Of a DNA stretch of 64,000 bases, positions 9,769 through 24,700 are shown piece by piece. The stretch is from the NCBI GenBank assembly GCA_017979445.1, contig CM030711.1:2914001-2978000 (forward strand). Direction: 5' to 3'. This stretch comes from Akebia trifoliata. Taxonomy: Eukaryota > Streptophyta > Magnoliopsida > Ranunculales > Lardizabalaceae. The position numbers and the translations under genes were made by a program. A model generated the notes under the pieces. The model had not been told where the DNA came from. It made no database searches and was given only the letters and a program-made list of their open reading frames with translations. Within the stretch, counting starts at the first letter, position 1. Each line of letters starts with the position of its first letter.

Positions 9769-12700
9769 ATGAATAGCGACAGTAGATGGAGAGATCGACG
9801 AAACTCCAAGAAACAAAAGCTCATCCGTACTGTCGAAGAAGAACGAGAAGCAAAATTAGGTTTCGATTTGTTCTCTGAAGGCGAAAAAAGGCTCGGATGG
9901 TTGCTCACCTTCTCTTCTGTAAGTCTTTCGATCTTGATCTCAGTAATCTATGCGCAAACAACATCACAATGGAAATTCTTCATTATTTCTTCATATTTTA
10001 AAACATTTTTCGCAGTCATCTTGGGAGGATCCAGATACCAACAAGGTTTATAGCTGCGTGGATCTGTATTTTGTTTCTCAGGTGAAGTTCTTACACCTAC
10101 ATATTTCTGTAGTTATTTGGTTATATATAAATTTTTGTTGTTTCTCACAAGTGAATGAATTCGGTTTATTCTTTGTTGTAGGATGGGTCGAATTTCAAAT
10201 CCAAGTATAAATTCCGTCCTTACTTTTACGCTGCCACAAAGGTATAATTCATACAGTGTTTCACAAATTCGAATGCTTTTTTGGTCTTTTAGAACACTTT
10301 CATTGCTATCGGGGTGGGGTCTCCCTTTATCCATCGAGGTCACTAATGCCTTTATGTTAATATCTCAGGAAAAAATGGAAATGGGCGTCGAAGCATATCT
10401 CAGACGACGCTATGAAGGCCAAATTGCTGATATAGAAATTATGGAGAAAGAGGATCTCGATCTGGTAAACTAACACGTATACATATGTAATATGTATGTA
10501 TGTATATATGTATATGTATATATCTCATAAAGAGTGACCCATTCAACGGCTAAACAAAGGATCATGTATTTAGAAGACACTTTCTCTTTGATTGGAAGCT
10601 GAATAAATTTTTTCAGAGATACCCAACTCCTTTGCAAGAATGCAATTCGTAAATTAGCTATATTTATGAAGGGCAATGAGTTTGAAAGGAATAGGAAGCT
10701 GCCCAAATATTTTGCGACCTCCATAAAGAATATAGTTTTCATTTCCCATCGAAAAACCCATTTTTTGATTGATGGATTTGCATATATTATTATACCTTTC
10801 CACACGGTCCTTGATTGAGTGAACTGACAAGGATGCTCTGATCATTTGAGCGATACATAGAAGACTAGCTTAAGTCCATCCCACCAACTTGAATCAGCTT
10901 TGTCATAATACGACATTTGCAGAACAAAAGAGCTCCAACCGGATTGCTTATGAGAGAGTTTTTGTACAATAGGACCTGTTAGTTTCTTTCTTCTTTCTCA
11001 AAACAAAATACTTGATGGAATTGAAAGCAAAAGAAAATCAAGTCCTATCCTTTTGAATGAATTAAAGAATGAACAATGCCAACCCAAACTAGTTGGGAGG
11101 GGGTGTTTGGCTTTTCCTTCAAATTTGTTGTAGTTGGTCTCGATCCGGTTAGAATGAGTAACGGGATCCTATCTTTAGTAGGTTCCTTAAACTTCACTCT
11201 CAACAAATAGGATGCCCTAGTGAGCAAATTATGTTCTTTGGCCATATCATTGGAGGTGGTCACATTCAGAGGGACAAGAAGAAGCAATCGTCTCGGAATT
11301 GCGGTCAATCATTGGCTTGTCAACTACTATCGACGATTCATTCAAGGTCACTCAAAGCATGCAACATTGGAGGGGTTGTTAAAGTACAATTGGCACCCGG
11401 TTGCCTATGAGAGTCATAAAATCATTAATTCCTCATCTATTTATCAAGGGCCTACAATTTGTAATTTATTATTTATAATTTTATATTATAGTACCTCAGC
11501 ATCATAATAAAGGGTTTTTGCCAATTTCCTGGATGTATCATATCTATCAACAGAACTCACCTATCTTGACTCCTTATTGGATACATGGTACAGGATCCAA
11601 AAGGACAATCTTAGAAAGCAAGGATTGTTAGTTTTTCCTTGTTAGATAAGCGTGGTATGTGGTCTGACTACAAAAGAGTTGGGCTTTAGACTACTTATAG
11701 ATGGTGAATTTCTCATTGGATAAATGCCATTTAATCAGTCGGTTGTACCGAAACACAAGGTAAATGGTGGTAAGTTCTTAAGAGAATATGAGGCTAGATT
11801 TGCTAATAAGAGTTTTCAGGTTTGATCGGTGATCAGTTGGTAGGATTGGATTTTAGGAAAGTAAAGTATATGGTTGGCTATGGATTAGGCACCACGAAGA
11901 TGCTTGGTGTGATTGTGAATGTGTGATGAGGCCTCTTGGGTGGATGTTTTCTTATATTGTCCTAATTTTCAATTCATATAGGTCCCTCTAGGCTTGTTTT
12001 TCCAAAGAGGATGGCGGGTATTTCAGAACTACTTAAATATTGCTTAAAAATGTGCAAGATATCAAATCTTTGGCTACCTTCCTCTTTATTATCTGAGTAC
12101 TCAATGAAGATTCTTAGATAAAAACTTACATTTCAAATTAGAAATGCTCACAGATGCATATCCTTTTGTTTTCTACTATTAATTTAACACTGTTCTTATA
12201 TTTTTGTTTATGCTGATGATCTCTTTCAATATTGTTTGCTTATGCCAATTATGAAATGAAACTATTTTTATAAAAATGCAAACTAATAGCATCATTTGCT
12301 CTTGGCAGAAAAACCATTTATCTGGCTTACGCAAATCGTACTTAAAGATATCGTTCGATACTGTCCAACAATTAATGCATGTGAAGAATGATCTGATGCA
12401 TATTGTTGAAAGAAATCAGGCAAAGAATGATGCTGAAGAAGCATATGAGTTCATATTAAGCGGGAAAAGGTATTTATAAAAAAAAATAAAAAAATAATTA
12501 ACCTGGATTGCATGAGTACCTTGTTTTCTGTTGTAAATATCATAGTTGCTAGGTTTTGCATCCACTTGAAAGTGATTGCATACCACTTTATCTCTGGGTC
12601 CAAGTTGATTCTTGTGCTCTTCTTATGAATCACAGCCAGCAAAAACCTCAAGACTTCATAGATTGTATCATCGATCTCCGCGAGTATGATGTTCCGTATC

Positions 12701-15700
12701 ACGTCCGCTTTGCTATTGATAATGGTGAATTATTCTTTATTCAGTTGACTTCTGAGATTAATTTTCTTTTGTAATTTCTGTTCATAATGAACTTGTTTAT
12801 TTAATAAAGTTGGGGAAATTCATGTTATGCAGATATAAGAAGTGGGGTGTGGTACGATGTGAGCGGATCCAGTACCGGTGTTATATTAGAGAAGAGGACT
12901 GATCTTTTACAACGTGCTGAAGTTCATGTTTGTGCATTTGATATTGAAACAACAAAACTTCCTTTGAAGTTTCCAGATGCTGGACGTGATTCAATAATGA
13001 TGATTTCATACATGGTGGATGGACAAGGGTACCTGATAATTAACAGAGAGGTTCGCTTCATAAACCATAATCATTTTATTTGCATATTAATTTTTGCGAA
13101 GGCAGTGGTGTTAGAGATTTTTTGTTGCCTTTGCATTTGATTAGATGAACAGATCAGGCTCTAAACGTAGTGCCATGGACTTATATCAAAACCCTCAAAA
13201 AAAAAAAAAAAAAAAACAAATGATACAACTGCCCTCCAACTTCAGTCTGCATTGAACATTAATGAAACAAATTGAAAAGGATATTAAACAAAAAATTGGC
13301 GACCAAGATCTGATTAGGAGAAGCCCACTGATAATAGATTCTTGTCCTTACTCTCGTGTTGTGTATGAAGCAGATTTACTTAGGTTCCTAGGCCTGCTTG
13401 TAGATTTTCTTTTACTTCTTTCTGCAAATTCATTTTTCTTACCATCAGCTACTTAAGAGTCTCAGAGAAATTTGCTTCATTTTGAAGTTGATGCTAATTG
13501 AAATTGTTGGATTTTAGCATGGGAAGAATACTATTATTATAAAGAAAAAATGATTAGGCATTGTTGGTATAGTTATTTCTATGCAGTGTCTGCACTTTTG
13601 AAATTAGTGGAATTCATTTGCGAGGCTTAATAACTCATCCAATTGCCATATTATTCTTTTAGTGTGTGTGGGAGGATATAGAAGATTTGGAGTACACTCC
13701 AAAACCTGAATTTGAAGGTTGTTTCAAAGTGAAAAATGTGAAAAATGAGGTAACTATAATCTTTCATCAGATATGTTGTTCAAGATATATCTGGGCTGCT
13801 GATGTACAAAAATCTATTGCTTTATGACCTGGTAATTACAGGAAGAACTCCTTAGACAGTGGTTTGCCCATATGCGAGAGGTGAAGCCCGGTATTTATGT
13901 CACCTACAATGGTGATTTCTTTGACTGGCCGTTCCTGGAAAGTAGAGCAGCTCATCATGGTATTGTAATGCGTGATGTACGTTTCCATTCTTGCTTGTTA
14001 GTTTACTTTATTTGTCACGTGTACCAAGATTTGCGAATATATATATATTTTTTTACTTACTACGAGTGCTAAGGAGTTAATGCTTGCCATCGGATGCTAC
14101 GATGTGTGCATTCCATCGATTTTCTTCATGTTAATTAATGTTATTCCTTCAAAGAGACTTTAATAACACGTGCTAATGCTTTTAATGGTGTTTCCCTTGC
14201 TTCCATATTTTTTCCGTTTGTTTTGTTTTTTGTTTTTTATGATTCTAGTTATTGGGAACTGATATCACATTGGTTAGCTTCTTGGAATCTGTTATAGTTT
14301 GAATCTTCTTTGCCAATCTTTAAAGTTTGTCTACCCGCAGGAAATTTTCACAGTTGGCTACAGCCCTAAAATTATTTGTCCTTGTTTCATTGGTTTATCT
14401 TTTCTCCTTTCATGTTGTAGAATTAGAAACTAGGTTTCATGGACCTTAGGTAGTAGAGAAGAAAGAAAGTAGAAGAAGGGATTGAGAGAATCAGTTATAA
14501 AGATGATTACTTTCACTTAATTATATAAGCATGTCACTCAAATGAACAATTGTACCTTATTTAACAAATGTAATGACTAAAGTGTCTATAACCAAATCAA
14601 ACCAAACCAAACATGACTTTTTAACACTCCCCCTCAAGTTGGAGTACATACACACACACACACACACATATTGCTTGCTTGGCCTTCAAAGATAGGATAG
14701 GAATTGGACTCGTTCTATTGAAGTTGCTAGCAGATCAAAATCGGAGGGAAGCGGAATCTGCTTATATATGTTGACCGTAAGATAGGATTGGAATTGGTCT
14801 AGTGCTATCAAAGTTGCTAGCAGCCCTGAAGTTATTTTATATTATATCATTCATGCTTGCATGAGACAAATTCTGTCCGTGGTACTTTTATTTGTGGTTG
14901 GCAAGAAAGCCTACGGCTTGAACCCCAACCAGGCCCAAGCACCCCACCCCTCACCCACAGTCATTTTAAAATCTTTTTGGTGAAAAAGTTTAAACAACAA
15001 ATATGACCCTAGACAGATTTAGAGTTGAAAGGGGGAGGGTAATAGGAAATAAGAAAATATAAGAGAAAAAAATGTAAAATCACGATGGATAATAATCTAG
15101 CTTTGGTACCATGTAGAGTTAGAAACTAGGGTTTTATGAACTTTAAGGTAGTGGAAAGAAGAAAAAGAGATGGAGGGATCAGGAGGATCAATTAGGGGAG
15201 AGTACGTCTGGTTTAGCCTAATCCCTCTTTTTATCATACGTCCCATTATGCAAAATTTTGAGCTGTTACTTCACATTCAGATTGCTCCCACCGATAGTTT
15301 TCTGATATTTGAGGAGTACTGGTAAATTGTAATTTTTGCATCCTATTCTTTTTCCTATTTATGCTTTTTACAAGATTATAAACTTTTGCCTATGGGGAGC
15401 AATGGCACAGGTTGTCTTGTTATCTCAACCAAAAACTCAAATATTCAGTTCAAGGCAGATTTTCTATTTTGAGGAAATTTTCAAAATGCCAAGACCTAGT
15501 TGTTGTGATGCACAATAATGCATTTAGTTTTAGAAATGGCATTGATAGCACCAAACACTTCCAACTTCGTATGCTTTTGAATAGTGACATTGGTTCTTTC
15601 TTTATCCAGTTATATGTTAGCCTAATCTGTCTATCTGCATGCGTTTTAATTCCTATCAAGCATGTTGTATTTTTGTTTGCCATGCAGGAGATAGGGTTTC

Positions 15701-18700
15701 AATGTGACAAGATTCAGGAGGAATGCCGTGCTAAATTTGCTTGCCATCTGGATTGTTTTGCTTGGGTCAAACGTGATAGTTATCTCCCTCAAGGCAGTCA
15801 AGGGCTAAAGGTGTGAAACAATGCTTATTCTTTCCATTGCTTTTATTAGTTGATCTAGTGTCTAAAGAAGTATATTTGGTTTCATTATGTCTTCTGATTT
15901 ATAGTTTTTTGGTATTGTAGCCTCCCTCCTTTATTATCTATTATTGTAACATGATTTATGAAACACAATGGTGCGATATTTTGTGTTCTTATAGTCATAT
16001 CACGGCTAACGAATCTGATACAGGATAGTGATTACCTTTTATATGTTTATTGTAACCAGATTTGTTGATTTTAGATTACCTCTTTCGTCAGGCCCATATT
16101 TAGTCATGTTTCTATGGGATATTGCATGTACCTGGGGGATTTGGGCGAGATAAGGCCAGTTGCCTCCCTCCTGCTAGTCAGGCCTATGGGTCCAAACCCC
16201 TGTCTTAAAAAAAAAATCCTCTCACTCGCTCCTCTGTTTGTGCATTCTGGGCAGATTTTGCCTACTTGCAATGGTTCTTTATTCCATCTACAAAAAAGTT
16301 CCATGGTGCATTTAAGTTTTTCAGTAAATATTTTGTATGTTTAACTTGAGGCTATGCATAATATCATTTCTTTTACATGGTCATCACTATAATCAAACCT
16401 TATTGCCAAAGTCTTGGGGTCATTTGATTGAATCCTGTTCCTCCATCCAATTATGTCTAAAGTTATGTTTTCTGTTAATTCAAGTGTGTTCAGATTTGCT
16501 TTCACTTCTCAATCCACGTTCTCTGTGGTCTCATTCATGTTTCTAAAACCTTCAACTTTCCTGCTTGTTCTAACTGGGATTGTTATTGTTGTTGTTGCCG
16601 CATGACCAAACTATCCCAATTGACTTTCCCTTAGTTTATCACTCACTATGCCATTCCTACATCATCACAGATGCTTCCATTTCAAACTTCATCTTTATTA
16701 GTATGTCCACCCATCGATATCAACATCCCCGTCTCTGTTATGCTCAATATGTGGACATGTTGCCCAACATTCAGCTCCATAAAGCATAAAAGATCTTACC
16801 ATCATTTTATAAAATTTCCCTTTTTAATTTGATTTGGGTTTGTCGATCACATAGGACTCCGAAAACATACATTCACATTAACCATTCGACTCTAATTTAA
16901 TAGGTAACATCCTCTTCAATTACACCATCTTTATGGACGATAGAACCAAGATACAAAAATTGTTTCTTCAGGACCATTTTCTTATCTATATGTGTCCTTT
17001 TTGAAGTTGTACTTCACATACCCAGTTTTCTTCCTATTTATTCTAAATCCCTTGGACTCTAAACAGGCTTTGCAAAGTTCTACTTTTGTGTCAACTCCCT
17101 CTATTATCTCATCAACAAACAGACGTCATCTTGCATATCTACAGCAATTGCTTCATTTATATCCAGAGCAAACATATAAGGATACCGAAGTAAACCCCAT
17201 GCAGGCCAACAATAATTGGGAACTCATTTGTCTATTGTCAATTTATCCTATCAGTCGTACTCCCTCGTCCATGCCCTTAATTATGTTAATATATCCTTTT
17301 CAAAAGAATAGTAACATGCTAGCAAATTCTTGGAATCACTCTCTCCCATCTATACACAATTTTCTTGAAGAAGAAACCCTGAATTTCCTTATCTATCTTG
17401 GGCAATAAAATTACAGAGCTTTGACATTGATGATGATCTCCTGCACTAAGCCCTCTTTGCCATAACAATTCTCATATTTCCATCTTTCCAAAGCACACCA
17501 AGAAATAGGAAACATGGTATCGATTTCCACATCTTACTTGTCGAAAAAACCTGTAAATGCCAACTCTTGAACAAGGAACACTTATTGGGGATCCAACTGA
17601 TCCCAAACATATTTGGAAATCAGGACTAGATAATGAAGCTAGACTACAATGGATTAATAGATGATTAATTGTTTCCCTATTCAATGTTCACATTGATTAA
17701 TAATCCACTAAGATGATTCTCTAGAGGTGGGATAGTCAGATGTCAAGATTTTATTCAAGGGATTGACAAAAAAAAAAAACCACCTTGATTGGTATTTTAT
17801 ATCCCCAAATCATTGAAATGGAAATGTTAGATGGGTTGGGACAAATGAGCATGTGGTAGACTGATATAACTGATGCCCTTGATAGAGTCCACTAGTAGGA
17901 ATATTGAGAGGAATGAAAGGTAACACAAATGAACATAAAGGTGGGATGCAAATCAAACAAACAGTCGCATACTCCAATGGCAGTTTTGTTTTGTCCTATG
18001 TCAACATAATATATCCTTGATCAAGAGATACCCAAGAAGGAACAATTTGGTATTAAATATCAGGAACAAAGCAAGTTCATGTCCTAACTTAGTGATATGC
18101 CCCTGAACAGAACATTCCAATACTAGGTACTATGCAAAGAGTGGATACCGGATGCAGTAGGTGTTACAAAAGTTGTTATGAATCCTACCGATACAAAATA
18201 CAACGGGCACTAAGGAGTCTCAAGTAAACACAAGATATCCTAAGACACTATAATTAGTCTTCAATGATTCAGCAATAAATATTTTTTTCTTTTTGATAGG
18301 TAAAGATGGGTTAGTGGTTAGCATAAGGAGTGTGGGTTCAAGGGGGTTTAAACCTAGGACGTGGGAACAACTCTTCACATATATTATCACTTAGCTAAGT
18401 GGAACTTCTTAATTCATCAATATATATGAACTTATGAAGTCTAATATATCTTAGACGGTTACAACTGATTGTGAGCTGGATCTACTAAACAAGATATAAG
18501 TAGTTGCCAACAGGGTATGATATGTAGGATATGGTTGGAAATGCAATACTGACATATGAGATTATCTTATCTGGAAGAAATCATCACAATTCTTATTTGA
18601 AGGTGAAAAATGGATCCTATTAATGTGAGTGAGTAAACTAGCAATGCAGTCTTATTCCTTTAGTTGGGATTTCTCTTGAAGTCGAAATTCCAATATAACT

Positions 18701-21700
18701 CCTTACTAGAACAAATCATGAAGCTCTGCATTGAGAGGTAATTCTTATTGGAAATTGAAATAAATGGGAACTTTGTGTTGAGGGTGGTTTCTTTACACCA
18801 ATAATTCTCCCAAAACTGGTCCCAATCTCCTTCACCCAATTTGAGATGGGCCCCTTTTGCGAACTCTATTTACCCACTCTAAACACCTCTCCAAAAATCA
18901 CATTTATAGGTTGAGGGACTGCTTCACTACCTCAACAACAGTTCCAATACCCATACTTAGCATGAATGGCCCTTCCACGAAGGAATATATTCCTCATCAA
19001 TTAACTAATCCATAACCATCCCAATTTCTTACGGATGCGGTTTCTTCTGCTTCAAGTGATACTCTGTGTTTATCCTTCCTCTCATTCCACCAAAAATCCC
19101 CAACTATCCTTTCAATTTTCTTTACAATGTTCATTGGAATAACATACAAATGAAATACTCTACGATGCTAGATAACATACTTTGATTTGAACAACCATAT
19201 CTCCCATGGATAGGCAATGGGACTTCCATTATGCTATTATTTGACTGATTAACTTTCTCTAAAGGAAGATCTAAAGGAGAGATACCAACACCACAGCCCA
19301 AGATGCCCACAAAAGCCTCAACTTTTTTTCCCTTTCATCCCCATTTCTCGAATTCCTTTGAAAATGATTGTGTAATGCTATGATCTTCAAACCTCTTTAA
19401 TCGAGTCTCCCACTACCGTCTACTTCCTATCCCCTTTGCATTTTTCCTGATGGTGCTTGCACAATGCTTTCCCAATTTTTGGGCTTGAGATTTATGTCAC
19501 TTAGAGCACTTAGATAGTAACCATGAAGTTTTCCTCTTATTATATAAATCCTGTGATTGAGAGTTAAGCTCAACAAATCCTCTTTTAAGGAATTAGAAGA
19601 CAACTCAAAAAATAAACTGTTCTTTTAATTCCTTAAAAGATTTGTGATATTGAAATAAAAAACCATTTTGTCAGAATGTCAGTTCTTCTCCATTTTTAGG
19701 CTTAGACCCATAGCTCAATTAGTTGACATGTTGTAACGCAAGTTTGAGGTCGTGGGTTCAACTCCAGCTTACCTATCAAAGAAATTTAGGTCCCAATATT
19801 TGGGAGATGGTGGTGACATGATTTTACCAAACGTAATGAAAAAACAAGCACACAGATGAAACAAGTGTATATGCATTACACAATGTACCCTTGATTTTGT
19901 GATAATCTAATCTTGGGAAAGTCATCGTTTTTAATTCTTCCATTAACCATAACCTGTTTAAAGCAAGGATCAAGTAATATCAATGATATTTTGTGAAAAG
20001 AGGCATATAATCATATTAGCCTTCACCATTGATATTCCTTTTGAATTTTATAATTGTCTCTACAGATGCTATCAGATCAACATGATAAGATTCTAATAGT
20101 TATTTGTGTTGAATTCAGTTATTAACTGTTGTTGTTGCAATCATTTATCAACATCATAAGTCATGTTGATCTTCCTCTTCTTACCTTTGTGTGATTATTT
20201 ACTTTGAAAATTAAACTTTTTTTTTTCCCTTGATCAACTTTCAGGCTGTTACAAAGGCCAAGTTGGGTTATGATCCGATGGAGGTGAATCCTGAGGATAT
20301 GGTTCGTTTTGCTCGGGAAAAACCACAGGTGCAATCATGATATTAAATTTTGACAACTTTTCTATTATATCATTTTCTATATTTTTAATAATTTACTCAA
20401 TATTTTCTTCATTTTCAAAACTTTTCCTTCATTACCATGAAAATTGTATTAATTTTCACATTGATTGAAGTATTTCCAAGGAATATTTATCGAAGTTTAA
20501 CTTTAATACCTTGGCTGTGAATGGTTTGAAATTTTTTTCTTTTTTTAATAGAATTGAGTGTACCCTAAAGTAAAAAAAAGTGATTACTTATTACAGTAGG
20601 GGCGATATTGAATGAAGACCTGTACTGATTTGTTTAAACCTGTGGTGTTGATACTACAGACTGGGGTTCATAATCTATCTTCACCTACTAAACACTACCT
20701 CACATGCCTACCCGAAAGTAGAAACATTGATTGAAATCCTAATAATGAGATGTGCCATTACAAACATACTGTGGATGTACAAAAACAACCACCGTACTGA
20801 TGTAGCAAGGGAGGAATTTCTAAGCATCCACAACAGCATACTGTGACTTACACTGGTTAATTGCACTTCAAACATGAAATAATCATGCAAACAGTGATGC
20901 TTGCTAAGTTGAGATAGAGGAGGTTGGTGTTACACCCGTAGATAAGATTTTCTTGTAATAGTTTCTTCAATATATATCCATGATTATGTTAGTAAACTTC
21001 AGTCACTTTTATTCTTTATTAGATGCTCTAGTCTAAGTTATTTTCATCGAGGCTTTTATCTTATGGAATTTATTTTCCCGCGATCGTGAAAGTAATGCCT
21101 CTAGGTCCTGCTAAGGTATCATTGGACTTTATTTGTCCCAATTCACTATTGAAACATTTCTGAGGATGTTCTCTTTCTTGTTTTAACAATGTTATTTCAG
21201 ACGATGGCTTCGTATTCTGTATCAGATGCTGTGGCAACTTACTACCTGTATATGACTTATGTCCATCCCTTCATATTCTCTCTTGCAACTATAATACCTA
21301 TGCCACCAGATGAGGTTTTGCGCAAAGGAAGCGGTACTCTATGTGAAATGCTTCTTATGGTTCAGGTGGGTTCTTTGAAAAATTGTTGCAGGTCTTTCAA
21401 AATTTTCTGTCTAATGGGTTCAAAGTAAAGTTATTTAGATTTTAGAATTTATGATGCTCATGTCTCTTATTCAATTTCATGCAATTTACAGGCATTCACG
21501 GCAAATGTTATTTGTCCTAATAAGCACCAAGCTGATCTGGAGAAGTTTTATAAGGGCCACCTTTTGGAGAGTGAGACATATATAGGCGGTCATGTCGAAT
21601 GCCTTGAAAGTGGTGTTTTCAGATCTGATCTGCCCACTAAATTTCAGCTTGATCCATCTGCCTATGTGGTGATTTGTTGATTTATTTTATCTGCTAATTT

Positions 21701-24700
21701 TGTTAATCTTGAATTCATGCACATCCCTTGCAAATGACTTTTTATAGAAGTTGATGTAAACTGTTGTTTGCACTGATTTTGTTTCCAAACTTTCGACATT
21801 TTATGTTAGTAGGAATCACATCCTTTGCAAAGCAGTGGTTCACAAATTGTCTTCATTTTTTTGGGGGATATTATACCTTGAAGGGAAGCACTTATTTCTG
21901 CATTATTTGTTTCTCTCTCTCTCTCTCTCTCTCTCCCTTATTAACTTCTAATGCATCTTGATGACTAATGGATTTGTATAATATCTATTTTGTGCTGCCA
22001 TCTTTCTTAATCTGCATAGGTTTTCTTCCAAAGAAAAGGATTGGTCATTCATGAGAAAGGCATTTCTGTAACATAATGAATTTACTAATATGTACTGCAA
22101 AGGAAAAAAATAATAAAAAAGTCAACTTTTGTTGATTTAGGAGCTCACCTTTCTATTTAGTTCAAAGCTTAATACGATAGCTTAGAATTCAACTACAATA
22201 TTGGACATATGGCACAAAGGATCCGATCTATGAGACCTTTCTCACGGCTGGCGTCTATCCAAGTCTAGGCTTAATCCATGGACCCTTATCCAAATCCTTG
22301 CACTGTCCTATGTATCCCATGTCCGAACATAGGTTTTGTTGGGCCAACCTATCTTTGGCTGACCTGTCTAATCTGTTTGTTTGATAAATAATGAATTTAT
22401 TAACAAGAGAAGTTCCCCCTTAATGCACTCGGTGCAATAAAATATATTTGTTCTTTCATGCTCAGGAGAGAAGTTCCCTTTCTTTCCGTCATTGTTCTAA
22501 TAACATTTGTTGGCATTTGATTTCTGAGATATTGTTGATACAACCTTCTTTAGAAGGTTTAACTGACATTGGCATATTCCCTTTCATTTTCAGCAATTAA
22601 TCAATAATCTCGATCGAGATCTGCAGTATGCTGTAATAGTTGAGGGCAAGATGGACATCGATTCAATTTCCAACTATGATGAAGTTAAGAATGCAATCAT
22701 GGAAAAGGTGCTGTTTGTTACTATATTCATGCCCGGCATTTCTGTGTGACACTGACCTGTGGATCATTTATAAGTTGTTCCCTCAGTTACTTTCTTTCTT
22801 TCTTTTTCTTTTTTACATTTTTGGTAATATTCTCAATTATCTTTCTGTTCCTAAGTACTTATGGATATTTCATGTGATGTTCATCAGTTATCTTACTTTT
22901 CCTCTGTGTGTGTGCATGCATGCGTGTATCCATCAATTTTATCCGCATTGCATGATGATGTCTGAAAAAATGCATCGATTCTTTATTAATATTTTTTTAA
23001 ATACAATCTGTAGCTTGTGAGGTTGCGAGACGAGCCTGTGCGTATGGAATGCCCCCTTATATATCATCTAGATGTGGCTGCAATGTATCCAAATATTATT
23101 TTGACAAACAGGCTTCAGGTATGTTTGTTGATTTTACACCCATTATTTGTACATTATTTTTTTTTTGAAAGCTATAGTGTTAATTTATATTAAAAGTAAA
23201 AGGTGTTCCGTGGTCAAGACGACCAACTGATATCAAGAAAACTTCACGACATTGGCTATGGATATTTCCATCTATATGAGAAATCTTCAATGAAATAGCC
23301 TCTGAATTATTTAAACAATTTGTTCCGAAAAGACAACAAACTGATGATATTAATAATCACAATCAAGATTGATTGCTACTTTCCTTCAAAGACTCGGGTG
23401 TTTCTCTCCTTCCAAAGGTTCCAACACACAATAAAGGGGTTAGTGACTATATTATTCTCTCTCCCTAAAAAAGTCCAAGATGACCATCTTTCATTTCAAA
23501 CAATGATAAGATCGATCTAGAAAAATAATTCGAATATTGGAATAGAAACATAAAATGTGAACATACCTCAGAAGTAAAGGAGCAATGCATATGCAAATGA
23601 TGTTTGACTCGGCCGAATCCTTGCACATAATACAATGATCGACAACAATGATATCATGGGCCATGAAAATGGTTAGGATTCTGTTCAAAGCTGTTGACCA
23701 TAAAAAAAGAAACTTTGAAAGGGATTATTTAATTCCAAATCATGGCTATTGGGTATTTTGAATGGGAATTACCTTGTAGTTTTATAAAAGGATTTGACCA
23801 TAAGCATTATCACAACTACCTTCCCACAAATCACTGTTAAGATCTGCCATCAATAGGATTTCCCAATCATTCAAGTGCCTCCTATATCCAAATTACCAAG
23901 ATAGGCTCCCATGTTGAACTACGAAACTTTTGATTGATAATTCCCTTTTTGATGAGATAGAATGCTAGTCAAGAATATAGGTGGCAACGTCCTAGTGAGA
24001 ATCTTTCTCAATTGCTCTATTTGTATTTTTTTGGCTCTTTTGTGGGGATTTCCCCTCTCTTGCTACAATTATCTTTACCAATAGAAAACAAGCATCATAA
24101 AAAAGGATTATTATAAATATTGCCCTTTCTCCTTGCTTTCCGTGCCCCGTTCCTTTGGAGATAAAAAATTATCTCAAAAATAGCCTTTTTTCCTCGGTCA
24201 ACTTCTTTGTACAAAATCTTAGCAATGGATTATGTTATCAACATTTGAAGTATCAATGTAGATATTCGCTCATTGCGCCTCTGTATTTATCAAAGGCCAT
24301 TTCCCTTTAAATCCAACTTGACAATTTGTCTTTAAACACTAATTTGAAACCCATATTGTCTTGGATGTAAATATGGCTCGTGGGTAACTATGTTGGAAAA
24401 GGCAGAAAAGGCTATTATGCTTGTAGTGGTTATTCTATAATTTTTCAATTGTATTTGCTTTTAAGATTTGTTTTTCGGCTGGGTTTTGATGATATAACAG
24501 TAACCTCATATCATTTTTCTAGCATGAATTTCCATTCTTAGATGTATTTTTTAAACTGGATATCTGGGTTCTCAAATTGGATTTGAATATCTTATTTAAC
24601 ACTTGGGCACATGTAATCTTCTCCATGGGGTGGGCGTGTGGTGTTAGTGTTGTTTACTATCTTGGTTAAAGTTTGAAGTTCGTATCATTCTCATTTGTTC

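Larger units (their letters stand above)
15811..20244 (+). other. POL2 intron 10
   Basis: This is the largest POL2 intron, at 4.4 kb. It contains antisense LINE remains at about 16370-17300 and 17420-17700, and tRNA-like SINE heads near 18300 and 19704. The part at 18650-19500 looks like more decayed transposon sequence, but I could not place it in a family. Confidence 0.6.
9769..22707 (+). other. POL2A: POL2 exons 1-14: N-terminal and exonuclease domains
   Basis: Exons: 9769-9918, 10016-10081, 10182-10241, 10369-10464, 12309-12469, 12636-12724, 12833-13050, 13663-13749, 13842-13976, 15688-15810, 20245-20328, 21201-21365, 21492-21668, 22594-22707. Exonuclease motif I is [10 protein letters not shown] with D244 and E246 in exon 7. 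Motif II is NGDFFDWPF (D334, D337) in exon 9. Motif III is [13 protein letters not shown] with D432 in exon 12. All catalytic acids are present, so proofreading should be active. The end of exon 13 is uncertain by one codon, because both TAT|GTG and TATGTG|GTG are possible donors. Confidence 0.9.

Noticed and set aside
16992..17408. 138-codon plus-strand open frame in POL2 intron 10
   Set aside because: The opposite strand carries the LINE reverse transcriptase signature, so this frame is its shadow.
19704..19775. Functional tRNA gene
   Set aside because: A and B boxes are present, but the acceptor and anticodon arms do not pair, so it is kept only as a SINE-like head.
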